Assembly (NCBI GenBank): GCA_017562135.1 | Contig: QEYB01001208.1 | Location: forward strand, 1,279,959 to 1,343,958 | DNA length: 64,000 bases | Reading direction: 5' to 3' | Source of the DNA: Dipylidium caninum | Taxonomy: Eukaryota > Platyhelminthes > Cestoda > Cyclophyllidea > Dipylidiidae | Shown here: one piece after another, positions 16,348 to 29,776 of the stretch | Layout: every line of letters starts with the position of its first letter | Position numbering within the stretch: position 1 is the stretch's first letter | Notes under the pieces: generated by a model | What the model was told of the DNA's origin: nothing | The model's input: only the letters and a program-made list of their open reading frames with translations | Database searches by the model: none | Program-made: the position numbers and the translations under genes

Positions 16348-19300
16348 TCATCTCGCCTCACTCGCGTATTGGTCATAATGTGAAAAGGGAGTACTAAGAG
16401 GGGGTAGAGGCGAATCCGCCGCGGTCACTTGATTCCATGTGACATCTATTGTCATGGGCTGCTGCTGGTGCTGGTGTTGCTTCTGTGAATGGTGTTGATA
16501 AAGGCGATTAGGAGGAACCCAGTTCTCGGCAGTCGACTGCATGGCAGATGGCGGCGTTGCGGATGAGAAGTGAAAGTGGACCGGATAGTGTAAAAACCGC
16601 TCCCCATCAACAGATCGCGAAAAATGTGGATTGGTGCGCGGAAGGACAAGAGAAACCGCAGTAGATTGATTGGGCGAGGCTCGCGGTCGGAAGCACCACC
16701 AGGTGAATCCACGACTGTGCTGCGTCCTGAGGGATATTGGTGGCGGAGGCGAAGTTTCCTCCTCTCCATGAGCCTCACGGCTCACGAGAGTGAGGCACTT
16801 GCGCGGCTGGAAGCAAACTGCGCAAACCACCATGTAGACCACCAAGAGAGTGATGAGAATGTAGGCCACAAGGAGGCCGATGAACCGACTACTCCGCGGA
16901 TTAACAGACACGCCAAAATCTGTAAGGATCGGTTTAGGCGAGGGGATGTGGGAAGTGTCCTCTTGTGCTGCGTTAGCTGAATCTGCAAGGGCTATGTTTC
17001 GACCTTCCGGAACTGTAATAAAAACACTTTAGCGTTAACCTTCTCAGGCTGTGTTATCATCCCCGGTCTAATGTAAATAAGTAGGCTAATGAGATGAGAG
17101 TATTTTTGTCGAAATAGCTAATTCTTCTAAATAGCGTTTGACGCTTTTTGCGTGCTGTGGGGTTCTCAAGTCACATCTGAAGTCTACTTCTAATCAAAAT
17201 GCCAAAATGACGTTGTTTTTCCACGAAAATTAGCTGATTTGTGGTAGATTTCCATTGACAGTAGGGGCATGATTTCCAATAATAAACATCTGTGAGAAAT
17301 GTGCGCACTTTTCCGTGAATAAAGTGTTAGTTCTAAGAAATAGGCCAGTCTGCTTTACCGCCAAGCTATTCGAGGATGAGGGTCTTCCCACACACAGTGC
17401 TTCGCTACTCTTTGTCCGCCGCAACTAACAATGATTTCGCCTACTCCCTCTAATTAAAATCTTTTCAGTTAGGAAAGTGTAGCTGGAAATAACAGTCGCT
17501 TCCTGTTTGATATGAAATTAAGGGGAAAGTGGCCCCGTATTCGCTGTCATCAGGTTTAAATTAGCTAAAGGGGATGGGTCGTGGTCTAGGGTGGCGAGCG
17601 TTCCATGGCAATCCCTTTTAACAATGTGATTAATCGATGCACGCCAAACAAACCATTTTAAAAATGCACACCACCGTATTCTATTGAAATAGTCCTTCAG
17701 TAGCCATGTTAAAACACTTTAAGTGTAATGACATTCTCAAGTCTCTGTCGAAGATAAGCAATAATGCCCACGTAAGCCCGCTCTCGATTGTTAGAGGGTG
17801 ATTTTGATTACATAAGCAGCAGCAGCGCAGATATCGGGCGGTATGCAGGCAGCCAGGAATGTCACAACACAGAAGCATTTGTTACTTCTTAATGCTCACC
17901 GGCATAGAAGTGCGTGAGCCACATTATTCTTCAAGGGCAAGAAAAGTAAAAGTGGGGTTGTGGATTACAACCGAGGCCTCGGCAGGGCTGACAGACGCAA
18001 GTGGGTGGCAAAGGAGCCAGCCTAACGACATCGATTAATGTTAAGCACCTCATGGAATCATGCATTACCAAGAGGCATTATCATCGTGAAATGTGGATTT
18101 TGCGTTTTAATTTTTAATCGAAATGTTTCCTGTATGGTGGATTTCCGCTTGCACTCCGCGCACACCCACTGGGGCGTCGCGGGGAGGATGGGAGGTGTCC
18201 CTCAGGAAGTGAATCACTCCCCGCCAGCTGTTGCCCCCTGCGTAATGCGCCCCGCTACTGCGTCTGCGGACGTGGCACACGTAGATCCTGTGGCGTCGTG
18301 TCAGCCCCGAGAAGGAGGCTCGAAAAATCTGCCTGCTCCTTTACGGTTTCAAATACAGATGCAAGGCGCCCACGGTTTGGGTGGAGGTTGACTGCGGTTC
18401 AATTAATGTAGGTGCTGATGCACAAGATGGCAGTCTTTAAATGTTATCCACATAACTTTCCATTCGACGGCGTGAATAGGAGCGACGTCGACAGTTACAA
18501 GGCGGAGGCGCGACAGGCATTTTAATGTATGGAGCAATAGGACACCTAATTGTTACACATATTCAGCGAATGAAAGCAGCGAGCAGCCTTTGAAGCGCAT
18601 TTTTTTCAGGACCAAGAGACGATCCCGTTCGCCAAGAATTATCAAAGCGCTTATAGAACCGGGACGTGACTTAGGTAGCATCATGTTTTTTCTTCCAGTA
18701 AAGTAAATGTGGAAACACTCTGCCGAACTTGAGTTTTAGGCTTTCCGCTGTCAAGCAATTAGGGAGGATTGAATGCAACAACTTATAAGTCTTTATCTTA
18801 AATAGTTGAAGAAATGTAGTGAATGAAAATTCGTTAATAACACATTGAAGAGAAATACGCCGGGATTGAAACCCATCTTCCTCCCTGCAAAACATTTCAG
18901 TCGGGCTTTCGACCCACATAAAATTACTCAAATGATTGCATGCTTCCCGCCCGTCGTCCGGTCCCAGTGGTTGTCAAAGCCTATGCGGTCAAGTTATGGA
19001 AGGGATTTTTATGCCCACACCGCAAGTGCGCTCAAACTGACAAAACAGGACTATTGAAGAATTGAGAGAGAAGGACTTACTTGCATGTCTCCTTTCTGGA
19101 ATGACGACAGTAACATTCATATGCATATTTTTAAGTTTGCAGAGCGCGGTGTCGGCTGAAAGAGAGGGCGTAGAAGATGTAGTGTCAGCAATGCTCGCGT
19201 CTTTTTCTCCCCCCCCCCCTCCCCCTCACTAAGTCACACGCATGAAAGGGCTACGAGAGGGCAAATGGAGGAGGCAGCTGGGAATTACAGTGATGTTTCA

Positions 19301-22300
19301 ATTCGCATACAAGTAAAGAGGAAAGAATGAACATGGTTGAGCACAGCAGGGTGCCTACAGTCCCTACTGCACAAATCTATAACGCTACGTTATTAACTCA
19401 ACGATGTCACCCGAAATACGGGGTATGGCTGAGTGATTAGATTACCAGCGTCAAACTTTGCAACGGTAGGCTCTCGGGTCCGATCTAAACCCGCGTTCAA
19501 CACTGTCGCAGTGCCTACACAACTACTACAGGTGCTGAGGGCTGGAACAACACTTCCGACGCCCTCACAATTGCATGTAACGGTGCATGTGGGAGGGGGG
19601 GGGGAAGCAGAGTCAAGCTGGACTTGCCCATGAAATAGATTTTTGTCTGTTGGCGCACGTCAACGGTGGGAAGTTGGTTGATCAGCACAGACACATCAAT
19701 GAGGAGGTGGTAGGCTGGTGGCTTCAGCGAGCAGTCGACGAGGAGGTGAATGAGACTGAGGTGGTCGATCGGCTGTTGGCATGTCCTGTAAAAATTCACG
19801 TCGGTTGTCTAAAAGTGAGTGCACCGGTCAATTGAAAAAGGCGCCCAGTCAAGTGGCTTCCAACTCTTTCGTGGACGCCACTTCTCCCCAAGAGGAAGGC
19901 CAATTTAGGCAACGCGAACCTTCACTCTCGTCATAAATAGCCCACTTGTCTTGCGTGAGCCAGGAGAGGTGACTGATTGAGGTCGGATGGTTGACGTGGG
20001 GCCGCTGGCCGGAGGAGAGTCGCCTTTTTGACATCACACTCCAAACACCTTCCATTTATCATTACGAAAAGTAGTATTTTGACCCATCTCTCATCTCACC
20101 CAAAGCCTTGGCCCTCCCCAATTAATGGCCTTTCCCTCCCCCGGCATTTATCGAGATCCTCCGTTGACAGTTTAAAGGCAACCTCATGAGCGCGGAAAAA
20201 TGTGTGCGAATGGCACAAAAATAGGCCAGTGTTAATTTCAAAATGGCCACATTTTCAGTACAAGTGACGACACAGACATCCACAAAGGCGCAGTAAAGTG
20301 TATATCGTTGACAACCATCAGTGGGGAAGTGAAAGTGTGTCGGTTTACACGCCGCAGGTCGCTAAAATGGAGACTACACGTTCCGCCAGAGTAGACCCTT
20401 CAAGTGTCTCTCCACCCTTATTTGCCATAGAGGTTTGCTGCTATAAATAGGCAAGGGGAGTTTGGCGTGGTGACGAACTTTCGAAGGGCTGTTGCATTTG
20501 CATAACTAAAATATAAGTAGTATGTGGATTGTTGAAGGCCTTTGATTCAGAACATACGGTAATCGTGAGGTGAGCGAGTGAAGAGGCCCTACTCTGTTGA
20601 CCGACTATCCCCTAAACAGCAACTTCCCTTAGGGAACGTGGACGGGAGTGCCACAAAACTCTTGAGAGGGCGGGATTGGCGGTTGCAGGAGGCGAAAAGA
20701 GAGGCGGCTCTTTCCGCCATACGCGTCGGGGATGTAGGATGAGTTTGAAGAAGAGTTTAGCGACGAGATGTGCATTCCTTAAATCCGTTCCCGTAAGGAA
20801 TGTAAGCTCTAGGGGACGAGCATCTCACGCATTTGTGCATACACCATTCAAAGGTTGAGTGGAACGAATGTGTTTTTGCGGCCAAAAAACTGGATGGTAG
20901 CAATTAACGGAGTCACGACCAAGAAGTTACCATAAGCCGGATGGTAAAAAGATGATTCTGTGGGAGATCTGCTCCAGCACTCCTCCCTTTCGACCGTTGA
21001 CATATAAGATAGGCAACCATGCCTTAAAATCCAACCACAACAGGGAATAAAAGTGCCTGCGTGCCCGTGCTGCTCCCTTCTCTCCCTAGCAGTGGCACAC
21101 GCCACGTGCAGGTCGGGGCGGGAGGGCAACTATTAAACCGCCTCTCGAATACGAGCCCCCGGGTACGCGCTGCGGGGCTAGCCTGATGAGACGGGAGGTG
21201 GGCCCGCTCGGGAGATATTAGGACGGAATACTGAGTGGCTGCGCAATGTCATCGCTTTAATTGCCGGTTGAGTTTTGGCAAGGGGCAAACGCCAGCCTAC
21301 CTTGGCACTCCGACACCGCTCGTCGCACCTCGTTAACTCGCAAGTTAGTGTTTCCTTCTGTAAACACAAAGGTGCACGACTACCTAGACTGGCTGCCGGT
21401 GGCACTGAAGCGATGTGCTCCCGAACCCCTCAAATATGTAGATATCAAAGTGGTACCGGGCAACTCAACCGCAAGCATCCCTTTGCGTGGCATTCAAAGT
21501 GCGTAAGTTGCACCTTATAACTTTGTCGAACAGGAGGAGAGCGACCCCGCTCTGTTGGTCACAACCCTCTTCTCCTCCCAGGCTGACCACTGGTCTATGG
21601 GGATGCCGAAGCCTGTAGGTCTTAAAATTTAAAAGGTAAACCCCTAATTGAATTAAAGCAGATGATTATGTTGCAAACATCTCACCCAGTAGACTTTGTT
21701 GGTTGGAGGCACTCGATTCGGACAAATGAAGGCAATTTGGTCATCAAGTGATACGTGTAGATCCTTTGGAGTATTTACTCGAAACCTTTGCAAAAGGAAA
21801 AGAAGAGGATGATTAAAGAGGTGCTCCCCTCACGACGAAGTGTCAACTCGTTGCGCCCGGTCTCGTGGCCTTCTGTCAGGTGGGTCTGCAATGTGGCCGT
21901 CGGGTGGATGTGTGTCACCGTGTCATGTAACTGGTGAATCTGTGCTAGTCACCTGTCAACCGCGTGCTTCTGGGTCTTCTCGAGAAAGACACCATGGACG
22001 AGGCTATGCCAAGAATGCGATTTTACCGCAGAGTCGTCTTGCTGTATCTCAATGAAAATCTCGCGCAATGACTGGCGTTTGAAGACGCGTGGAAAAACCA
22101 GGGGTGGTCCATTTATGGCGAGAATTTTATCATAAGCACACCGGCAGCCACAACCATTTGCTTTTCACTGCGATGGGATTTTTTTGATTAGACTACTTAC
22201 ACCTCCGCAAGGAAGGGGACGGCGCGTGGCACCGTGTGCCGCGGTGGAGCCTCTGCGAGGAAAACAGAAGCCCTCCGAGTGCGCCCAGCTCCCCTCGACG

Positions 22301-25300
22301 CGCCTACAAACCTGCAGGATTTGGCTAAACAGGAGGATGGATTTAATGAAATAAGCCATAAAGATTACGGCAACAAACAGACAGGAGATTTATGCTAATG
22401 CCCGAACATAAAATGATAAGAGGGCGGCAGAGAGAAGTGTCCTTTTATTTCGCCGCAAGGCATAAAACGACAATTTCTTGTTACAAAGCCGGGTATATAC
22501 AATTAGTTAATCCACTGCCTCCTCCCGATCAACGGAATTCCCCTAATTAATTTGTCTAGGAAATTTGCAGCGTAGTGGGTGAAGGAGCCACACCTGGGAA
22601 ATATCACATAGGCAGATCGGGCTGCCCTTCGGCCAGAGGAGTTCTTACGTGACGACCTGATGGACGGTGTCTTAACTGTCCATTTGCCGACATTTCGGAC
22701 AGACGTCGGGTCCTGTTTGCGATTGTGATTGACAGACTGCACAGAAAGCATGATGTATGCGGCGCACAATGCTGGGTATAACGCTGACTGTGGTAGAGGC
22801 CTTTCTCTGACACACACACGTTCACGCCCACATAACCACTGCAAAGCGTCGTCTAAATTTGCATTCCGAAAGACCCATTTAGTCCGATAATTAAACTTGA
22901 ATGCATCTCAAAATGGTTGTTTACAGACGCCAATAAATGGTCACAGTGACGAAGCGACCTCTACCAGAATTTCTGACGTACAGGGGGCACCGCAAAATGC
23001 CCTTCTCATTCCAGCCCTTTCCGCTGATACGTTTCATGAAGCGACGACGGTCGACATTTCAAAGGCATTAATGTTCTTCACCACTCTCATATACCCTCGG
23101 CGCAAAACAATGTTCAAGAGTGGCTCGTAAAAGGTGGACTCGGGATGATGAAAGTGAAGAGACAACGTTGCTGCATAAACGAGTGGCAAGCCGCGTAGTG
23201 CTCTGTTGCAAAGGGTGAGAAAGTATCCAGGATGATGGTGTGGGACAAAATGAATGGCGATCCGGTCGCGTCAGCCTGGTAAAACCGCATAAGAGAGGAT
23301 AGGGTCGCCAAATTAGCGACGTGCGGGGAAGCGTGCATTTCATCTACTCACTGTCGTGCCGAATCACTCCATCCGCCCGGAGGGAGATTATAATTGCATG
23401 AATAATGCATGATTTGAACAAATTTGGTTCCTCCATGATTCCTTGTGTTTGTCACAGGATATCTAACAACCTGCCTACACTGATCATAGGCAATGCTGCC
23501 ACGCGCACTTTCTCAAGCCACAAGCCATAAAGGCTGTGAACTTGACTTCGCAGCAGTCTACGAAACCTTTTGAACTTCCGTTTGGTAAAAGACGCGAAAT
23601 TCAGAGGTGTCCGAATTGTGCTTCCCTCCAAAATGCACGAACACCGGCCCCATAGCACAGAACATCAGCGGCCTATGCGGAAGTTAACGATGCCCCATAT
23701 CTCTTATCGTCTAGTGAACAGAAGTGGCAGAATAATAGCGGGTGAACCGAGTTCCCACATTTTGGGGACAGGGGGAAAGAGCAAATTTCCTCCGAGACCA
23801 GAACGCGACGAATCACTCAAGTAACCACGCATGGGGATGCAACACTTATCCCTCGCATCCCAAAGAGTGCCGTGGTGGTCGGAGACACACAAACTCGACA
23901 GCACCAAGGGCGAAAGGGGGCCACATTCGAGCATAACGAAATCGTAATGGTGAACGACTCGCACTCGTATTGTTGCAAATAACGCTAATAATGGGCCACT
24001 TGACGTAGAAGGAGACTGGGAAGAAAGAGATGCTTAGGCCTTAAGCCCTGATTGCCCTTCGGGTGCTCACAGCTGCTGGTCTCCTCGTGCCCCGCCCAAA
24101 GGGCGAGCTCGAGGCACCGTTTTAGCACTGTTAAGGCAAATCCCCGGTGAGCGGCAGACTCCGTACAGGCCTCAAAGGTGGAAATAGCAGCTAAAGGTTA
24201 ATATGCAGTATTTCTGCCATTTACTCCTTCAGACACGTTGAAATGACAGCTAAACGATGTGCAATGACAGCGGTAAATATAAGATAGGATTACAAGTTAT
24301 ATTTCGCACATTAGCGGCGGAAAACATTTGATGCTCTTCCTAAAAGGCGAAAGTCTCTGTTGATAGGAGATTCACCTCGGGCAGTTATGCTTGATGATGA
24401 AAAAAATTATTTGTTCCCGACTTGTGCACGCCGGAAATTTTAGGGACAGTTTAATTAAAATGCCTTCGCTGTAAGAGTAACCTTTCCCAAAACGTCTTGT
24501 CATTTGAAAGCTTCAACTGGCCAATATTGTAGAAAAAAGGCTTACAGTGGATTAGACGTATTCCAATAGACGAGATGCATCTTCCTCGCATCACACATGA
24601 TAGATCCTGGAGTAATAAAGACTGTTGGCAGGAAAATAATCCCTACGGCGACAAATCCCAACTCTTGCAAACAGAGAAGGCCGCGTCTCCACAGCATTCC
24701 GAACACGAGTCCGAAAGATCAGAGAGGAGGTAGAAACAACAGCAGCAAGGCCATGTCGAAAGCAGGCGCACACGTAGAGAGGAGGAGAGATAATATTTAC
24801 CGATTTTGCTGCCCAGCTGTGAAACAGCTGTCTGGTGCGCTTCTTGCAGAATGACGAAGACGAAGAAGAAGAGGAGGAGGAGGAGGAGGAGGAGAGGCGT
24901 GCCTGCGCCTTCGTTCCTTTGCCGCGCGCCCGTATGTATAGGCAAAAAATGCACAGAGGAAGTTACACAGACATCACATCTGGCCAATCAGAGCGCTGCT
25001 GGGATTAGCGCGGAGTTCATTGGCCAGCAGACTGGTAGGTGGAGTCAAATGGCAGAATCCGCTGGGCGTTACGCTTCAGTCGTGTACGTTAAAAAGTCCC
25101 TCATAAATAAATTGTTGCAAATTCTGGAACTGACATTAGTCCACACAAAGCCACACATCGCGTCACCAGTAGATTCCTCGGAATCGGTTCCAATTTCTGA
25201 AAAAGAAAGTCATACTTCTGGTCCCAGTCAAAAAGTGTTAACTGATTTGATTTTAAGAATTGTGGCAATGAATTTACCAGTGACTTCTTCCGCTGTGAAC

Positions 25301-28300
25301 AATTCAGGGACTTTATATTGCATTCAAGGCCGTCTTATATGATGAAAGGAAACTACTAGTGACTGCAGAAAGTATCATTTTGTCCGAGTCACAGTCTCGT
25401 CCACGCCTCTCTAAAAATTCTACACTTCGGGACGCTGGATACACTTATTCAGCCAAGAAAGTTATCCACCATCTGAAAAAGTATGTGTTACCGAAGAAAA
25501 CAGCCTTTGGGATGGCGAAAATGAGGGTTAGTTGCAGGCGGTCATGGGGGACGGAGACCACTTTGGATATCACTCAATTCGATTTACAAAGAGGACCTTG
25601 TCTCCACGCTTGTACCTGAGTAGGTAGTAGGCCTTCTCATAGCTCCCTATGGCCGTACCATCCGCTATAGAGAGGGCCACCTTTTTCAGTACAAATTACA
25701 CTTTTGAAACCGATCAAAATCTCATTCCTATTCACAACAATATCCACTTGGCTCATTAGTGGTCTTAGCTGTTCTTGCCATCGTAGACCCACTGTGGTGT
25801 TATGTTAAATTCGGTAGCGAGAAACCATAAATGTGTCATTTAGGGCCAACTGTGTAGTTTCGCTGCTGCTTGCCTAATCAGTTCCTAGTGCTAATGGCAC
25901 ACCAAGTGGTCGAAATTGGCGTCTACCGCACATTCCAAAATGATAATTACTTCATGGAGTTTTTTCCCTAATCTTCTTCACTCTCGGTTGCCAATTCAAA
26001 GAATTTGACGTTATGACGCACTGTCAAGTCGGTTATGAATTCACTGGGTTTTTGTTTCGCCCAGGTGAATCACCGGCTATGATTCTGGTGAAAGAAAAAG
26101 TGGTCACTCTACGGAAGACGTTTCCGTACTCTCGCCATGTATGCGAATTGGCACGCGCGGCCTTCGCATTCAAAGGTTCTAAAATTATCTATTTATTAAA
26201 TTCAAGTAGAATAAATTTACCCGGTTGAAAAACTGAAGTGTCGGTGAAGATACATTTGAGCTTGAATAACTTCAGCATCGAAGCTAGTAAAACTACTTCA
26301 CTCACCATTTACTCTTACCAAGTATACATGAATTCCATCCCGAGAAGAATTTGTGAAGGCCTTCAAACTCCATTCTAAGTTTATTTGGAGCCCTTGGAAC
26401 CCCTTCACCAGGTTAGTGAATATCGAACACTATTGCTTCTTTATCAAATTATGTTTTTCGGGTAATCCCGATGGCCTTGAAACGAGTTAATTGCATTCAA
26501 TACCGAGAGACTCATGTGGTCCGAAAAAAAAATTTCGGGTTGTCCACGGGTTTGTGCAAGAGCACAGCACAGAATAATGATGATTTCGATCATGCTCTGT
26601 GGATGATGTATGCATTCAAACATTTTGAGTTTCATGGACTAAAACTCATGATTCTAGTTAAAAGTGCGTAGTTCCTCCAAAATTAGAAGCTGATAGAAAC
26701 CAAACCAACTTACTTATGTGGAGTAGTTTTACAAAATTTGGGCGAAACATGTGAAATCTTCAATGCTCTACTGGACTCTGAAGAAGGGGAGCGTTTGTGA
26801 TATAGGATTTCAGGAGTTAATGTAAAAGGATTAAAAAGAGCTCTTCAAGGAACGACGCCGGCCTTGATGATGGCGGTTAAAGTTGGGAGAAAGTAGCTAC
26901 ACCAGAGTCCCATAAAAATATTTTAGTTGAGTGCGTTTTGCCCTTTCATATCACGCTTCGGAGACGACCAAGAATTCTCAGCTAGTTAATTTGCGCATAA
27001 ATCACTGTGAATGAACTGAGAACCCCGGATCGTTCGGTGACGGTAGATACGCGATAGTGCTGCGGCGTGAGGGCTGGAAGTGTCGGTTGAGCTATCACGC
27101 GCTCATAGGAGACTGCGTCCTACCAGCGCGAATAAATGCCCTCAGGTAGTAACGACTCCTCCCAAGTACGGGCGGGACCTCCATCACACGCCGCAGACCC
27201 GGCTTTTTATCACACGCCCTGTTCATGCCAACTGCATCGACTTGGAAGTGCCCAGCATTCGACGAAAAGTATCTCTGGCGGAGAGTTCCTCACTTGCCAT
27301 GCAGATGCATTGTTTTATGCGGATTTAGACCCGTCAATTGCCCATTCTTGAATAGAATTAGCGATGTCTAGAATCCTGTCATCAAGGAGATTATGCTTCT
27401 GATTGCAGCATTGAATAGTTATGCTGACTTTTGAGGTTGGTTGCGGTAACGAATCCCCACTAATTATTAGCTACTCCGCAGGGAGGGAGAAGGGAGACGC
27501 GAAACAAAGCGCTGAGAGGGGTGTGGTTCGGGGGCGGAGGGAATGGTGCGCCGAATTGCGCTTGCCCCAACAGGACAGGGAAGTGCTCAGATCGGACTGA
27601 TGGGCTCACTAACCAGCCCGAGTACAACGTTCGCAGGATATAAACAGCTCACTCGGCAGCTTCGTTGAACGCCCCCAGACAATGATGTCAAAACCTCCTC
27701 GGCGTGTTCCGTCTTAGGACGTAGTTGCCACATGACGTTTCCCGCCACCTGTGCTTGCGGGTGTTAATCCTTTTCCCCAGATTTGAGCATCTTGATTGCG
27801 TATAACACTACACAGGGGCGAGATTTTGGAACAGGCTTTCTGGCATCAATGCTTGTGCGTTTCCTCGCTGACCTTAACAGATGAGATTTTTGACAGAAGG
27901 GAGGAGCCTGGTGGACCGTAAACGGCGCCTACTTTGACTGACACGCGAATTATCTGCTGCCGCTGATTGTGTGTGACTCGGACGGGAAGTATGAGGTGGC
28001 CCCCTTTTGTTGTTTTCCGAAGTAAACGTGCCACACGGCACGAGATCCCTTCAGACCGGCCGACACGCAACATCACATCCTGCTGACTAACTGCGCTGTG
28101 TGAGACAACACTTGTCCCATTTCACTGTCGTGGTAATGCGATTTAAATAAAGGCATTCGTGGTGCATTCCATAAAAAGAGGGTGCGGGTCTGCGGCTGGA
28201 GAGACGAACCGGCGGTGAGTCTCCCTACTGATCTCCACTTGTCATACCAAATGCGTCCCTCATCATACAGGGAAATTTAAATCGCACCTAGCAGCTGGGA

Positions 28301-29776
28301 CAATACAGACTTCTTGACAGCCGTACTTATACCCGCCTAGGGACGGTCGCCTAGGGACGGTCTTTTGCCTCATCTCTGCCCCGCATGAGCCTGTTCGTCT
28401 GCTGCATGTCATGAGGGTCGCTCTCCACTCAACCCTGTTTACTTCACCAATTTCACTCACCTGCCCGATAGTGTCACAAAAAGTGTGAGTTGGACTGCTC
28501 AACTGGCGGGTCCACTTGACTTTGAAGTAGCAACTAAGAGAGCGCGTTGCATGCATCAGTGATAAACTGCCGCCATAATCCCGCGATGTAAGTATACTCG
28601 TAAAAAGGTGTTTGGAGCATCGCCTTAGCGCACTCAGAAGCCTCCAGAGCTCAGTGGGACAAATTTAAGGATATTAAATATGATAAAGTCGGCCAAATCC
28701 ATCGCGACGTGGGTCGTACACGTGTGTGGCCAGCAAATAGTCGGCCCAATTGCGCATAGGCTGGTGGAGACAGGAAAAATAAACATCGACCGGGATCTAG
28801 TCACCACTCTTGTCAGATTGCCCCACAATCTAGGCCAGCATCTTGCTGTTCCATTTTCACGCCCCTTTCCAAAAGCACAATTAAGGCAACTTTCTGGGCA
28901 CATGAGCGTCACCCTTAATGAACTCTCACCTTTCGCTACTCGAGCCAGCTCTACCTACTCCACGCGGAGGTATTTCATCCAAATCAGGCGTTGAGGTGAT
29001 ATTTTTTCCTTCTGTGTGTAGGAAATAATCACTGTTCGATTCATCACCAGACCTCGCAGTCCCGTTAATTAGAAGCACGTTTTACCCTGAATGCATTAGA
29101 CCGCTCGACACAGCTAAATTCCTTTTGTGCAGGCGACTACTTTTGGCGCGAAGGTAGAGAAAGGCCGAGCTAATGGTAATGGAGACTGCGAGCGCTTCCG
29201 CTGTGGCGCGTGTGGACGCGAACGTGTTGGACTGCCACACCACACCACACCACATCACTGTCAGCATCGGTGTCCTTTGGCCTACGCAGCGCAGATAACG
29301 GCTTTGTCGAAGGGACCCATTTACGGCGAGCCGCTTAAAGCAAGTCACCTTGATGCTAAGAGCTTTAATAGCCCAAGTCATTCTTAAAATTCGGGGCCCA
29401 ACTAGTGGACGGTTTGACAAAACACCCTGTTTGGAAGGCTAGACCGGAAAAGTCCCACAGGTTTTTTGCAATTGTAGAGATTCTTTCCGAACCTACTTCT
29501 TCCTCACTCTCGCCTCCAATGCTGACGCACTTCACAATCGCGTAGGGAGGCGACGCTCGTAAGGCGAGACCGACTGGCGTCGCCCCAACGGGGCTACTGC
29601 AGTTAATTCATGAGCGCTGATTTTCGAGTAAAAGTACGTGGACGAGGATGGTAAATAATGAACCCATTGAAGCAATAAAATTGTTGTGAATTACATGTCA
29701 GACTAGAGTGAATTAATAATGCTCTCCGCTTACTTGGCTTCTCGGCACGCGACGCAGCGCTGTGGATTCGACTGCA
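16348..29776 (-). CDS. Single-pass membrane protein with micro-exons (5' end not found)
   Basis: I reconstruct five exons in coding order: 29776-29734 (43 nt), 28533-28461 (73 nt), 22252-22201 (52 nt), 19155-19081 (75 nt) and 17012-16348 (665 nt, stop TAG/TGA-type end). Each small exon is bounded by a pyrimidine-rich AG and GTAAGC, GTGAGT, GTAAGT or GTAAGT, and all four joins keep phase (2+1, 0, 1+2, 1+2). The small exons encode a Cys-bearing extracellular stretch (CVACREA ... CYFKVKWTR ... FCDTIGQ ... ALCKLKNMHMNVTVVIP). The terminal exon starts IPEGRNIALADSA, then has a hydrophobic helix (FIGLLVAYILITLLVVYMVVC, codons ~43-64 of that exon) and a ~150-residue Pro/Ser- and His/Gln-rich cytoplasmic tail. 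I do not recognise the family. The terminal exon is the best-supported part; the chain is inference from splice signals. Confidence 0.5.
19201..19229 (+). repeat. C-rich homopolymer-like tract
   Basis: A pyrimidine run with ten consecutive C residues lies inside an intron of the minus-strand membrane protein gene, just upstream (in transcript sense) of the exon at 19155. On the coding strand it is a G/A tract. Confidence 0.8.
19424..19499 (+). other. tRNA-like sequence, degenerate
   Basis: TATGGCTGAGTGATTAGA resembles a pol III A box, and about 35 nt later CGGGTCCGATCTAAACCCG resembles a B box with a 5-bp T-stem (CGGGT/ACCCG), but its loop is 9 rather than 7 nt. No convincing acceptor stem or anticodon arm forms. 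A tRNA pseudogene or the head of a tRNA-derived SINE is possible. Confidence 0.25.
19588..19606 (+). repeat. G-rich tract
   Basis: Run of GGGA plus ten consecutive G residues within noncoding sequence. It has no further copies nearby. Confidence 0.75.
24853..24895 (+). repeat. GAA/GAG trinucleotide microsatellite
   Basis: A purine tract of GAC/GAA units passing into about eight GAG units, with the complementary CTC run on the other strand. It produces spurious poly-Arg and poly-Leu open frames on the two strands. Confidence 0.9.
25000..26897 (+). pseudogene. Degenerate coding-looking region (unidentified)
   Basis: This AT-richer stretch, set in more GC-rich flanks, reads like protein in several short blocks that change frame. 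Examples are KSLINKLLQILELTLVH (about 25090), LRDAGYTYSAKKVIHHLKK (25425), PGESPAMILVKEKVVTLRKT (26065) and VNVKGLKRALQGTTPALMMA (26820), separated by stops and shifts. No splice sites restore one frame. A decayed transposable element or retrocopy would fit. I recognise no domain, and the blocks could be chance. Confidence 0.2.
28334..28361 (+). repeat. Perfect 14-bp tandem duplication
   Basis: CGCCTAGGGACGGT occurs twice head to tail. It lies in noncoding sequence between micro-exons of the minus-strand membrane protein gene. Confidence 0.9.

Noticed and set aside
16452..16980. Alternative frames on both strands over the membrane protein terminal exon
   Set aside because: Only the chosen minus-strand frame gives a clean TM helix and joins upstream exons in phase.
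24806..25342. 178-codon plus-strand open frame starting at the GAG repeat
   Set aside because: Its N-terminal half is an artefact of the GAA/GAG microsatellite (poly-Arg). Only the 3' part was kept, as a doubtful pseudogene block.
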